64,000 nucleotides of DNA from Euphorbia lathyris (Eukaryota; Streptophyta; Magnoliopsida; Malpighiales; Euphorbiaceae). The notes under the pieces were generated by a model. The model saw nothing but the letters and a program-made list of their open reading frames with translations, did no database searches and had not been told where the DNA came from. The translations under genes were made by a program, and so were the position numbers. Of the stretch, positions 1 to 10,515 are shown in pieces. Where the stretch lies: the NCBI RefSeq assembly GCF_963576675.1, contig NC_088914.1, forward strand, positions 82,830,441 through 82,894,440, read 5' to 3'. The number at the start of each line of letters is the position of its first letter. Positions within the stretch are counted from its first letter, which is position 1.

Positions 1-1869
1 CCTCTTTTAAAGACATTTTGGACAAATCTAACGGTTTGTGTGCTAGTTGGAAAGCTAATTCTCTTTCCCTTGCAGGTCGCCTTACTTTAATCCAGTCTAT
101 CAATTGCGCTGCTCCAAATCACATCATGCAAGCCTGTAAGCTCCCTGAGCCGGTCCTCAACGACCTTGATAAAATTAATCGGCGTTTTCTGTGGGGAGAG
201 TCTGGGGATGGGAGGAAGATTCACCTGGTCCCTTGGAAGGAAGCCTGCCAGCCTAAGAGCAGGGGGGGTCTTGGTATAAGGCAAGCTAAGGACAATAATA
301 AAGTCCTGTTAATGAAGCTTCTTTGGAGAATGTGGCAATCCCCCTCCTCCCTTTGGGTTCGTCTTCTGTGCGGCAAGTATAGGAAAGATAGAATCTTTGG
401 TGGCCCGAAAGAGAGGGTTGTCAGCTGTTCCTTCCTCTGGAAAGGGCTTAGTGCTGTTTTTGCTGAGTTCTGTACGGGGATTGGCTTGGAGGTGGGTAAT
501 GGGAGATCCATTAGTTTCTGGTATGACACCTGGATTGGTGACAAACCGTTGATTGAGGTGTGCATCGCCCCTCCGCCGAATGATCTCCTCTCCTGGAGAA
601 TTGCTGATGTGGTGGACTCGGAGGGAGACTGGATCTGGTCTAAGTTCGACTCCTTTCTTAGCCTGGAGACCCTCCTTAATATTAGAGGTGTGAAGATTAG
701 TAATCAGGAGGAGGATAAGGACAGACACTGCTGGGCCTTGACTAATAATGGTTCTTATTCTTGCAAATCGGCCTATGAAGCTTTTACCCCTAATAGGGCT
801 GATCCTCCTTTGGAAATTTGGAAGTCCATTTGGGCCCTCAAAGTCCCCTACCGCATTAGGAGTTTCCTATGGCTGGGAGTCAAAGACAGGCTCCTCACGA
901 ATGCAGATAGACACAGAAGGCATTTGGCTGTATCTGGTGCCTGTAGCAGATGCAGCGGCCATGTGGAAACCTTGTGCCATGCTTTGAGGGATTGCCCGAA
1001 TAGTAGAAAGGTTTGGGAAGGGGTCCTTCCTCACCACATCCTTCCTTCCTTTATGGGGTTCTCTGATATTGACTGGTTCTCTGAAGGCGTTAATGGGAAT
1101 TTGTTGGCCAGTATGGAGCACGGGGCTATTCTCTTCGCTATTATTTGTCACCAAATGTGGAAATGGAGGAATGAAGAGTTATTTGCTGAGAAGACTGTCT
1201 TTATTCCTGACCTCCGGTTTTACTTCTCGAAAAAACTCTCTGTTATTACAAAGAGTTTTAAAGGAGAGCCCCTGGTTCACCCCTCCCCGGTTAAAGAGGT
1301 CCAGTTAGTTGGTTGGAGGAAGCCCAGGGAAGGGGTTGTCAAGTTGAATACGGATGGCTCCTGCCTTCGTAATGGCAGAATTGATGCTGGTGGAGTTCTT
1401 CGGGATGCTAGTGGCGCCTGGCTGGCTGGGTTTACCCATAACTTAGGTACGGGCTCCTCCTTTACTGCAGAGCTCTGGGGGATCTTGTCTGGCATTAAAC
1501 TCGCCATTCGCATGGGTGTTAAAAGACTTTCGGTGGAGTCTGACAATTTGGAGGCTATCAACAGGATTTCGGATAGACAGGCTGTTTGTCTTAAGAGTCA
1601 GAATCTCATTAAAGCCATCTTGAGGCTTCGTCCTGCCTTCGATTCTCTTACCTTCTCCCATATTTATAGGGAGCAAAACCGCGTGGCGGATCGCTTGGCA
1701 GCTGCTGGGCATGGGGGGATGTTAGGTGTTTCTACCCTTTCCGTTCCTCCTTCTTTTCTGTTACCTTCTCTTCTTGAGGATAGGATTGGGGTCAGTCTTT
1801 CTAGACTGATCCCGGGTTAGGTTTTTGTTTGTTTGTTTTTTTTTCTTCCCTTCTTACCAAAAAAAAAAC
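1..1869 (+). mobile_element. LINE (L1-type), 3' portion, cut by window edge
   Basis: After the ORF2 stop there is a short T-rich 3' UTR (1821-1857) ending TTACC followed by about ten A residues, which marks the 3' terminus of the element. The same 3' end recurs in a short copy at 10803-10949. The 5' end and hence the target duplication are outside the window, so age cannot be estimated. The 3' terminal TTACC-An is shared with the full-length LINE at 11201-16903, although the rest of the two 3' UTRs differs. Confidence 0.85.
3..1820 (+). CDS. LINE (L1-type) ORF2, C-terminal part
   Basis: This is the 3' part of the reverse-transcriptase polyprotein of an L1-type non-LTR retrotransposon. The frame is open to the left edge, so the 5' part lies outside the window and no true start is visible. 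In order it shows the end of the reverse transcriptase/thumb region (about residues 1-110, with GRLTLIQS and RRFLWGE), a zf-RVT region (about 240-335, with FLWLGVKDRLLT and a C-x2-C, H, C pattern in CSRCSGHVETLCHALRDC), and a plant-type RNase H (about 440-565). The RNase H acidic residues are visible in LNTDGSC, AELWGIL, VESDN and NRVADRLA. The stop is TAG at 1818-1820. No frameshift or internal stop is seen in this portion. It would act in target-primed reverse transcription with the element's own RNA. The family assignment is firm; activity cannot be judged from a partial copy. Confidence 0.9.
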   Translation, partial: SFKDILDKSNGLCASWKANSLSLAGRLTLIQSINCAAPNHIMQACKLPEPVLNDLDKINRRFLWGESGDGRKIHLVPWKEACQPKSRGGLGIRQAKDNNKVLLMKLLWRMWQSPSSLWVRLLCGKYRKDRIFGGPKERVVSCSFLWKGLSAVFAEFCTGIGLEVGNGRSISFWYDTWIGDKPLIEVCIAPPPNDLLSWRIADVVDSEGDWIWSKFDSFLSLETLLNIRGVKISNQEEDKDRHCWALTNNGSYSCKSAYEAFTPNRADPPLEIWKSIWALKVPYRIRSFLWLGVKDRLLTNADRHRRHLAVSGACSRCSGHVETLCHALRDCPNSRKVWEGVLPHHILPSFMGFSDIDWFSEGVNGNLLASMEHGAILFAIICHQMWKWRNEELFAEKTVFIPDLRFYFSKKLSVITKSFKGEPLVHPSPVKEVQLVGWRKPREGVVKLNTDGSCLRNGRIDAGGVLRDASGAWLAGFTHNLGTGSSFTAELWGILSGIKLAIRMGVKRLSVESDNLEAINRISDRQAVCLKSQNLIKAILRLRPAFDSLTFSHIYREQNRVADRLAAAGHGGMLGVSTLSVPPSFLLPSLLEDRIGVSLSRLIPG

Positions 1870-3119
1870 GGATAGCTGTTGCGATTATTGTTATTTATTT
1901 ACAGTTACAGTGTTAGCTGTTTAATTATTAGTGTTTGGTAAAATTATATTGAACTCTTACTGTTTAGATTTAAAATGTCTAAAATGGACATGTTTTAAAT
2001 TAATCAGCGATGAAATTATAAAAGGAAAAATATGAAAAAATGTTCATAACGTTTATGACTATGAATAATTTTACTCTTAACGTCTAAAATTGTGCAATTT
2101 TACCCATAACGCTGAGAGCTAAGAGCAATTTTATCCTTAATATTGGCAAGTTGATATTATTAGAAAACATAAATATTTTATTTCTTATTTTACACCAATT
2201 GCACATATCAGTAGTTATAAAAAAGAGATTTTATATATTTTTGTGATTTAATAATAAAATTGAAAATTAATATTTATAAATTCGGTGAAATATTTGAACT
2301 TTTTTGTTAAACTCGTACAAAAGATAATATATTTTTTTATTTTCTTAAAAAATTCACGTTTAATCATATATTTGTGATCTGTTACTAATGATAATAAAAT
2401 GGTGTGTAGATGACAATATTCATGACCAATAAGACAGTTTGATAAATTATTTCTTAAATTGACCCAACTTGTCAATGTTAATTGCTTTTGGTTGCCAACA
2501 TTAGAGGTATAATTGCACATTATCCTATTATAAAATAAAAAATGTGCTATACAAATTAATAAAAATAATCTATATAAAAAATAAAAAATTTATTGAACGC
2601 AACAAAACCTTATTTTTCTGGTAATTATGTTTAAAAACATAAATAATATTAAAGAGTAAACATATTTTGTAGAAATAAGAAGGATAATTTTGTCAATAAT
2701 AAATAACTACAAACAGTTGTTTATGAAAAACTCCAAGTAGAAGCTTTTCGTGAAACGTTTCAGAACGTTGCAATTTACAAAGAAAATACTAAACGCTGCG
2801 GTTTTATAAACCTAACCAAACGCGATATTTTCTGCGGTTTGGAATGAAACCTTAAACGTTCCTCCGAAAAGCCGAAACAAACACCCTCAAAACCACACTA
2901 AAACTCAAACATTTATTATAATAACGCACGACCGTCGATATTATCCTTTAAATTCTTTTTAATAATATATATCTATCAAAATCTATAATCAATGAATCAA
3001 AACAAAACCATCAGAGCCTACATAAACTTCCTTCTCTTAAAATCATCGTCTATTTCCTTTTCCCTGCTATAACCCAAATCCTATTCTAAATTATTCCGAT
3101 TACTTCATTCTCATCAGTC
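1870..3119. other. AT-rich intergenic stretch, no gene recognised
   Basis: Very AT-rich, with short A and T runs and no reading frame that looks coding. The minus-strand frame near 2248-2520 has low-complexity composition and is not supported. Around 2760-2885 there are motifs of the kind found near ends of small non-autonomous elements (CTAACCAAACGC, AACAAACACCC), but I could not match them to a second terminus. Confidence 0.4.
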
Positions 3120-3425
3120 ATGGTGAATCCCATACTCGGCTTCAACGACCCGGCATATTCTCCATCTGCTACAGCGGTACCGGCTGCCTCGGCCTCGGCC
3201 TCTTCTCTGTCTGTTCTGATTGATACTGAACTTGTTACGATAGTAGGTTCATCGCAAGAACAGTCTAATAACTGGTCTCCACTGCACTCCTCCATGCCAC
3301 CTCTAGTTCGGACCACAGCCTTCCCATCCTCAATCTTCCATTCCCTAGCCTCTCTCTTCTCTTCCTCCTATATACGCAACACACTTTCTAATCAAGGAAA
3401 TAATTATACAAACACAAATCTATAA
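3120..3425 (+). CDS. Unrecognised 101-codon reading frame, doubtful
   Basis: This stretch has a clearly higher GC content than its AT-rich surroundings, which suggests present or former coding sequence or an element leader. The plus frame starts MVNPILGFNDP and is rich in Ala, Ser and Pro. The minus frame over 3086-3316, open further upstream to about 3380, is acidic (EAEAEAAG) and could equally be the real one. I recognise neither. No intron signals, membrane segments or known motifs are apparent. It may be a captured gene fragment or part of a degraded retroelement leader. Confidence 0.2.
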   Translation: MVNPILGFNDPAYSPSATAVPAASASASSLSVLIDTELVTIVGSSQEQSNNWSPLHSSMPPLVRTTAFPSSIFHSLASLFSSSYIRNTLSNQGNNYTNTNL

Positions 3426-4214
3426 CCCTAAACTATTCCTTCCTTATTGTTTTAATATACATCTGGCGAGCATCACCTTCACCAATTCGTTCATAGAACG
3501 TAAGAAAACTTTTAACTAGTTGACGAACTTCGTAGATTCTTATTCTTCGAGTTTAGTGCGCCTACGCCACTAGAATATCCTTGTAGAAGATCGTTGCGGA
3601 TCGGTTCTCAGTAGAGTTTCTTGTGTTTTAGTATTTTTGTTTTTGTGTTTTATTGTGGTTGAATGTTTAGCCATCCAATGTAACCCAAAAATAATTAGTT
3701 ACTATTGGAATTACATGTATTTTTAGAGTAACAATTGATTAAAAATAAGTACATGATGGTTGTACAAAGAGAGAAACTAAATAATATTATTCATCTAAAT
3801 CACACAATATTTCAAATACAATCAGGGAAAAGTAATTAAATCAATTCAGATCTAATCAAGTATATAGTTGGGTACACGATAACGAGCCTATACTAGTACT
3901 ATTAATGAATACTAGAAGAGATATTTATTTTATTTCATAAAAAAATATACAATTTGAGTTCGTGTGTTTGCCGGGAAATATTGTGTAGCTACAGAAAAAC
4001 AAATGAAGAAAGTGAAAAAGATATTTTACCCTTTTAAAAACAGTAAAACATTTTCCTAAATCTTTGAATTCATTCCTTCTTACCCTTTTAAAGTAGTCAC
4101 CCACTACTTCTTATTTCTCACGAAAAAAAATTATCCAATATTTTTCAAAACACACTATTTATCAGAACTCAATATTTTCTAAAATACAATATTTTTTCGG
4201 CAAACAAATGGAGC
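3426..4214. other. Intergenic stretch, nothing assigned
   Basis: T-rich sequence with a moderately GC-rich island at about 3460-3620 that resembles an LTR or UTR in composition. I found no matching copy elsewhere in the window. The right part up to 4214 is AT-rich and would be the 3' flank of the polyketide synthase relic. Confidence 0.3.
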
Positions 4215-6316
4215 CTAGTAGTTAATAGGAATACTGCTTAACATGAGAGTCTCTACAGTTAAACCAGGACCAAAAGCCAATAGAAGTCCCAAATCCAACC
4301 CTTCTCCAGTAGTGTCTGTTCCCTCTTGTACGGATCTTCTTCTCATCTCATCCAAAATAAAGAATACACTTGGACTCCACATATTCCCATACTCACTAAG
4401 CACATGTTTTGTTGCTCTTAATTTGTCTTTCGTTAATCCCAGCTTCATCTCAAGCCTATCAAGAATACCAGGACCTCCTATATTATCAGCAATAAAATTT
4501 GGTACTCCTTTAGATAAGTAATAAGATAATCCCATTTCACATATGTGTCCAACTACCCCATCCTCAGAGTCCGGGATAATCGTTTGTGATGCTGAAATTA
4601 CTTCAAACAATGGATGTTCAATGTCAATTTCAGGGTGTGTACCAACAATTAAAGCTGCAGCACCGTCCGCGAATATTGCTGAACCGATGAGGATGTCTAA
4701 GTGAGTATCTGAAGGGGCATGAAAACAAGCAGTCATGTTTTCTGAACAAACGATGAGAATGCGAGATCGGGGTTGTTTTCAGCCATGTCTTTAGCAAGGC
4801 GAAGAGCTGCAGCGCCTGCAAAGCAACCTTGTTGATACATCATGAATCTTTTTACTGAGTAATCAAGGCCGAGGAGTTTAATAAGCTCTTGATCAGCTCC
4901 AGGCATGGTTATTCCTGAAGATGTGCAGAATATAAGGTGTGTGATGTTTTTTATAGGTTGTCCCCATTCTTTTATGGCTTTCAATGCTACTTCTTTTCCT
5001 AGCTTTGGTACTTCTTTTACCAGAATTTCTTGACGTGCATGCCTTGTAAATTGCTATGTTTGGGTTGTCTTTGATCATTTCTTCTGATAGATGCATGTAA
5101 CGCTTTTTAACTGTTGATTTTTCACCTGTAGAATTTGTAAAAATTAGGCTAAACTAATAATTAAGTTTGGATTTTTATGACTTTAAGGATTGAGTTCAAC
5201 ACATTGACCCCCTTGCTAATGAGTCTGTTAGCTAAATTGTTAGTGAATGACTCAATGCGTGTAAAAATTAAATATCAGAAACTTAATCAATAAGAAATAT
5301 TAAATAGAGGCTTAATCAATAAGATCAAGGTGTTTAATATGATTCTTGAATACAATAAAAAAAAAAGAGCGTGAATTGAGTATAGTCAATTTATCATAAG
5401 TTAACTAATATAAGATGGTTGTTAGTTCATATAACCAATTTTACCAATATAATCCTTTATTAACTTTTTTTTCTGTACTAGTTTGGAAGTGAAATTCTAA
5501 ATTCAATTATAAATTTAAATGGGTTAAATGCACTAAAATGGTCATTCAACTTCAATTTATCTATCACTCAACTTTTAGTTTTGTCATAATTAGGTCACTT
5601 AACCGATTTCAGTGGTTAAAAGACATCGAAACGTGACGGTCTAACTACAGCTTTAGTAAAAAAAAAATAGGATTGTTTAGAGTAAAAAATAGAAAGTTAT
5701 TTTCGTGAATTTTTTCTTTTCATTTTAATTTATTTAATCGATAGATAATATGTATTCAAACTTTAAAAATTAAAAAAAAAACCAAAATTGTTATTGATTT
5801 ATTATAATTAAATTAATCAATGAATGTCAAAATACATTATTAAGTGCTTAAACTTTTAAGCTTTTAACGTTTCAAACCCTGATTCTTAATTTTTTTTGAT
5901 AAATTAAACCTAGTAAAACGGTTTAACTAACAAAATCGTTAATGAGGGATTCAATATATGCGAAAACTATAATTCATAAGCTTAATCTCAGGATTCCAAA
6001 AAATAGACAGACTTTAGAATATATGCCCGTGCTATTTTTATAAACCCGAAGCCCATCCAAAAAATAGACAGACTTTAGCAGACGTTCTACATGTCTCCAC
6101 CCCAAGGAATGCACGTTTAGAGATGGAGAGAAACTTACAGATGCGTGTGAATTTATCTTTGAGTTGAGTCATATGCTGAGTTTGAGTGATTCTAAAATAA
6201 AAATCAGGATAGTCTGCTTGAAAGATGCAGTTTGGTGGATTTGCAGTGCCGACTGCTAGTATTGTGGCTACACCTTTATTAGCCTTAGGAACCCCAACTT
6301 TGCCTTCCATTTCCAT
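4215..6316 (-). pseudogene. Chalcone synthase-like type III polyketide synthase, broken
   Basis: Two-exon type III polyketide synthase relic. Exon 1 is 6316-6139, starting MEMEGK, and ends in donor GTAAGT. The 1,013-bp intron runs 6138-5126, and exon 2 (5125-4215) follows a CAG acceptor. The intron splits a Cys codon after its first base, the position conserved in the chalcone synthase family. Three lesions are visible. About 11 nt are missing near 5040, just before [10 protein letters not shown], which shifts the frame. One base is missing near 4755, before [10 protein letters not shown], and shifts it again. About 25 codons are missing near 4478, where VPNFIADNI joins GGPGILD, and this removes the segment holding the family's catalytic His. 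The active-site Cys (in QQGCFAGAA, codon 4823-4825), gatekeeper Phe (CFHAPSD) and Asn (SEYGNM) remain. The C-terminal GFGPG signature survives in altered form as [11 protein letters not shown]. Working members condense malonyl-CoA onto a CoA starter. The original product cannot be told. Confidence 0.9.
5165..5520. repeat. Dispersed repeat within the intron of the polyketide synthase relic
   Basis: This segment of the intron resembles 28020-28400 in inverted orientation: GTTTGGAAGTGAAATTC here matches GAATTTCACTTCCAAAC there, and the flanking AT-rich sequence and the phrase about AATGACTCAAT...GTGTAAAAA recur in weaker form. It is probably a fragment of a non-autonomous element. No termini were resolved. 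Confidence 0.4.
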
Positions 6317-6356
6317 ATTCTACTGCACTATATTCATCCATTGCATCTTACTTTTT

Positions 6357-6364
6357 TTTATATA
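6357..6364 (-). promoter_or_regulatory. TATA box of the polyketide synthase relic
   Basis: TATATAAA on the minus strand, about 41 bp upstream of the ATG at 6316, leaving room for a very short leader. Its survival suggests the locus could still be transcribed although the protein is broken. Confidence 0.45.
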
Positions 6365-6399
6365 CTCAAAATTGGGAGAGGCAGGCAGTGGCCCCCTTC

Positions 6400-7022
6400 T
6401 GCTGTTTTTATATGCAAATGAATAGTCATCTTTTCTAATAATTTTCAAGTTGAATTGAAACATAAAATATTAAAACAGACAACCTAGATATGTTTGTTTA
6501 TGAATTTCACGTGTTTTCTGAATTGTCTATTTCATTTGAATCATATGATTTTCATTTTTTATAGAGAAAAAATGAATGATTGAGAAGAAGCATGGAATCT
6601 ATGACTTCATATTTGTGGACGAAAGATAAAGACAACTATTGACTATTAGCAGAGGTTGATTGATTTGGTGAGAGACAACACTGTATGGAATGGATCTGTG
6701 GTCTAACCACCTTATGCACCTCTAACCAAGTATGTGAATGTGATTGTCATAATTGGCTTGACATGGCTTGAATTTCTTGACATATGCTATGTAGGGGCAA
6801 TCCTTGTAAACGTACTATGTAATGGGAGAGTGTGATTATAGTATTGACCCATATATCTTGGATTTATTGCCTTATGATTGTGTTATGGGTGTGACCCATA
6901 TATTTTGAATATATATGGCGGATATCTAACTCATGTGTGTGATTATTGTAGATAAGGTGAATTATCTTTATTGGTTGGAAAGCGATAACTTTAAGTGGAT
7001 AGAAGCCCTTGAGAGGTGACCT
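6400..7022. other. Intergenic stretch upstream of the gag relic
   Basis: No coding sequence recognised. The part at 6780-6960 contains repeated phrases (GACCCATATAT twice, ATTGTG/TTATGG variants) and could be the leader or LTR remnant of the element whose gag relic follows, but I could not pair it with a second LTR. Confidence 0.3.
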
Positions 7023-7800
7023 GAATTAGAGAACCTAACCACTGCGGTGTTAGAGGACGAAAAACGTCTTGGTGGCCTTGAAGAGGCAATGCTAGAACTC
7101 CAAAGAGAAGTTGGAGAAATGGATCTGGTAGAGACCGAGGAAAATAACAAACGTATTGATAGTCTAGAGGAGGAAATGTTGAAACTCCGAGCAGAGGGCG
7201 AGAAGAGTAACAAACGCATTAATAGCCTAGAGGAGGCAATGTTGAAAATCTAGAGAGAAAATGGGGCGTGAATCTGGCAGAGGTCGAGGTGTCACGAGTC
7301 ATACCACCGACGACCACGGGGGCTAGTGTGGAATTGTTTCAAGCCTTTGTGGCTAATGTTGATGTGATCAGGGATATAATAGCCCAAATTGAGTTGTTCA
7401 AATTTGTGATTAGTGAAACGATGGCGAGAACCACTTCCCAGAGGGATCAACCACCAGAGGGTGGGGTGATCAAAAGGGAAGGTGGGGACGCCCATAATGA
7501 TGATTCTTATGTTTGGTAATGAAGAAATCAACAAACTTACTGCGGTCGTGAGCCATGTAGAAGCTATGTAAAAAAAAAACTATCTGATGTTGTGGACAGA
7601 ATGACTATACGAGATTGGGTCTATTAGAAGTGAGTTGGAAGAAGTGAAAGCGATGGTTGAATCCCTTTCCTTGAATGAGGGAAGACCTCGAGAACTCGCG
7701 AAACTCAAAATTCGAGAACCAAAACCTTTTGGAGGAAACCGAGATACAAAGGAAGTCGATAACTTTTTGTTTGACCTGTGAAGTTAGTTTGCCATACATT
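7023..7800 (+). pseudogene. Ty3/gypsy gag relic with coiled-coil repeats
   Basis: Translated pieces across this region read as the N-terminal half of a plant gypsy gag. First comes a heptad-rich coiled-coil segment (7023-7250) in which a unit around NKRIDSLEEEML occurs about three times. Next is a frame (7268-7519) with a conserved-looking stretch SETMARTTSQRDQPP. Last is KLKIREPKPFGGNRD followed by VDNFLFDL near 7707-7780, the motif that opens the retrotransposon gag domain in many gypsy elements. At least two stops (near 7251 and 7517) and a break after 7780 interrupt it, and no pol sequence follows. It is therefore an isolated fragment. The gag assignment rests mainly on the PKPFGG...NFLFDL motif. 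Confidence 0.6.
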
Positions 7801-8081
7801 TAGAAAGAGAAAAAAAAGTTATGGTGTTTTTTTAAAGTTAATGAGGGTTTAGATTTTACGTATATTTTTTAATTTCGAAGACGCTTTTAGTTTTATTCTT
7901 ATATTTAAAAATTCAACCATATTTTTTTTATTTGTGTCGTATTTTATAATAACTTAATGACGGTTTTGAACTTTTGTTGGAGTTTTCATAAATTTAACTA
8001 TACATTGGAAAAATGTATCGATTTTTTTAAGTTAAAAATAGCTTAGGGTTTGCATCGATAAAAAAAATTCCTAGTTTTTTT
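7801..8081. other. AT-rich spacer, nothing assigned
   Basis: AT-rich sequence between the gag relic and the foldback element. No reading frame or structured repeat seen. Confidence 0.4.
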
Positions 8082-8565
8082 TAATATATTATTTGTCCTT
8101 TGAACTTGTTCAAAAAGTTTGATTGACCACTGAACTTTCAAAAAGTGTCCCGATAGCTCACTGAGCTTGCATAAAATGTAATTAATTAATCACTCGGTTG
8201 TAAAAAAGTAAGTTAAATGCGGACTATATGTTGCACGCATCTTATAAAAGTAAAACGACCAATGTCAGAGTATACAATTCTAATATTAGAGAACAAAAAG
8301 TTTTATAATTAAACAAGTAAGAACTTATTTTTTTAATATGATTTAATTTATTTTGTGTTTTATGTAATAACATTCTAAAGCACGTGCAACATATTTTCTG
8401 CATTTAACTTACTCTTTTACAACCAATGATTAATTGATTACAATTTATGCAAGTTCAGAGGATTAACTGAACATTTTATGCAAGTTCAAAGGACTATCAA
8501 GACACTTTGAAAATTCAAAGCGTAATCAAACTTTTTAGATAAATTTAATGACAAACGATATATTA
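8082..8565. repeat. Foldback/MITE-like element with long inverted repeats
   Basis: The left arm (8082-8238) and the reverse complement of the right arm (8380-8565) run in parallel. Both open TAATATAT..TTTGTC, then share AAAAAGTTTGATT, TTGCATAAAATG, TAATCA.T.GGTTGTAAAA and GTAAGTTAAATGC. The arms end at TTGCACG, around a short AT-rich centre of about 140 bp. The right arm carries an extra partial unit, since the phrase around GAACTTGCATAAA is present twice. There is no coding capacity. This is a non-autonomous element; its superfamily is undetermined because I cannot fix a target duplication. Confidence 0.75.
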
Positions 8566-9861
8566 AGCTTTCTTTAATTGAAAGATATTTTTAATTTTTT
8601 TCTCTATACTTAATAATTCTACTTTTTTTTCTCTACATTTTTATATTTATATTGACTTATATTGACTTATTATTATAAATTAAACAACATGTTTGTTTAT
8701 GTGTAATTTTATATCAAATCAAAAAAAGGTAGGGTGAGACATATGCTTCACACCGAATTTAATTCATAGTTTAGGTTAATTATTAATAATATTCTAGTCT
8801 CACGACAATCGTTCACATGTTTTCAATTAAAAGACAAAATAAAATTATTGACAAATGTTAAATTATTTTCTAACATTTAATTAGATAAGCAAACATAAAA
8901 AAAAAAAAAAAAATTATAAGAAATTAAATATTAAAAAATATTGTCATCAAGCTCGATAATATCCAAAATCGCGTTTTCTACATGCCCAATTAAAAAGTAA
9001 TATCATGGCGGCACAAGAACTGGTAGGTAGTGGTGTGAGATGTCATGTTGGTAAAGGGAACAAAAATTTCAATTTTTATATCTTTGGCTGCTAAATGGTC
9101 CTGATTAGGATTGCAACTAATTCTGTATTTATAGGTATCGGTATTATTCGATCCTAATAAAATTATTTGTATTCACGTAATGGTTCTAACTATCTGTTAT
9201 CTATATCTATTACTCGTCATAACTCTTTTATATATTAAAAAATATTATTGTTTTTTAGAGGTAAAATATGAGATTCGAACCCACCATTTTTATTCTTTGA
9301 CCATTAAATGATGCCACTAAGTGAAGATTATCAAAATGAATTATTATTTGTAGTGTATTTTAATTCCTTGATAATGAGAGTGATTTAGGATTTTTGAATT
9401 TAAAATTTTTTGTTTTATATATTGATTCTTAATAGGTAAGGATACTTGTGGGTACCGATAATTAAATATGACGGGTATATGATGCAAAAAGTATACTCGT
9501 TATGATAATGAAACGGATACAAACAATTAAAAAATAAACGGGTAAAAGTTTGGAATTGACACTACCTGCAGATACCCTACCTGTTGTCATCCCTAGTCCT
9601 AATTCTTGTGTTTATAGCCTAAGTCCTCTAGGTTTTGAACATTTGAAGGTAAATTGCACACTTGGTATACAATACTTACCCATGTCAAATTTTGATGTAC
9701 AACTTTCACTTTTGCATACTAAAATGTAAAATTTTATAGGTGATTTCACATTATGATGTATAGCTATGAAAAAATAACTGGGTCAACCAAAATCAACTCA
9801 TCACGTCAGCATTTTTAATCTTACCCATTTAAAAAAGTGGAACATACTTCTTGTACAATTA
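8566..9861. other. AT-rich intergenic stretch
   Basis: No gene seen. It includes a short tandem of TATTGACT near 8650 and long A/T runs near 8900. At 9650-9790 there is a segment of the kind TTGCACACTTGGTATACAA...AATGTAAAATTTTA, which resembles 19060-19180 in wording (GTACACCAAAATATGAAATG) and is probably another small dispersed repeat. Confidence 0.35.
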
Positions 9862-10330
9862 CTAAAATACCTTTAAAGTGTGACTCATCATTTCCCTATC
9901 TATAGGTGTCTGAGTCATTAACACAAACACCTTACCCATAATTTTCCTCCTTCCTTCTTCAATGGGTTTTTCATGTTGCTTACACATAGCTTTTCTTCCC
10001 AAACTTCTGATTGACACTCTTTCCTTCATGAGTTTCCTTCGAAAACTCATTAGCACTCTTTTCACTATCTGAGTCTCCATGATTTTCTCGAACCCGACAT
10101 TTCTTGGCCTGAATCTCCTCACCGAGTCCCCGAATTTCACTGTCTCTACCCTTCTTATCCGCGAGATCCTCCACATCGTTAAGTTTTCTAACCTCGTCGA
10201 CTCGTCGATGTGTTGTCTATTTATATGAGTTTGAAGATGACGATGAGATCAGACAACTCACTAATTGCCGACATATTGTTCATCAGAATTTATTAGACCG
10301 GTGAGCCGATTATGATTAGAAAACATGCCC
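9862..10330 (-). other. Unrecognised minus-strand frames, doubtful
   Basis: Two overlapping minus-strand frames (9862-10176 and 9980-10174) encode charged, lysine- and arginine-rich peptides in a locally GC-richer stretch. The second, starting MEDLADKKGRDSEIRG, looks like a coiled-coil fragment. Neither resembles a family I can name, and the two cannot both be real. This may be a fragment of a captured gene inside a larger element. Confidence 0.15.
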
Positions 10331-10456
10331 TCCTCTTCTCTCTTTGTTTTGCTCATCGTCTACTTCCTCCTTCCTCCTTCTTCCTCGTGGGTGTTTATGA
10401 AAAAAAATCTCTTACAACATCTTCAACCCTCACCAAATGATGGTTTGAGATGCCAA

Positions 10457-10515
10457 TTTGGTTGTGGTTGGCTCTCCAACCACCACCAAAACTCCACGCT
10501 ACTTTGGCGTGGAGT
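10457..10515. repeat. Two adjacent short hairpins
   Basis: The first hairpin pairs 10457-10471 with 10476-10490 (15-bp stem, one mismatch, 4-nt loop, arms TTTGGTTGTGGTTGG and CCAACCACCACCAAA). The second follows immediately, pairing ACTCCACGC (10491-10499) with GCGTGGAGT (10507-10515) around a 7-nt loop. The pair is probably part of a non-autonomous element end into which the short LINE at 10803 later inserted. Confidence 0.5.
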
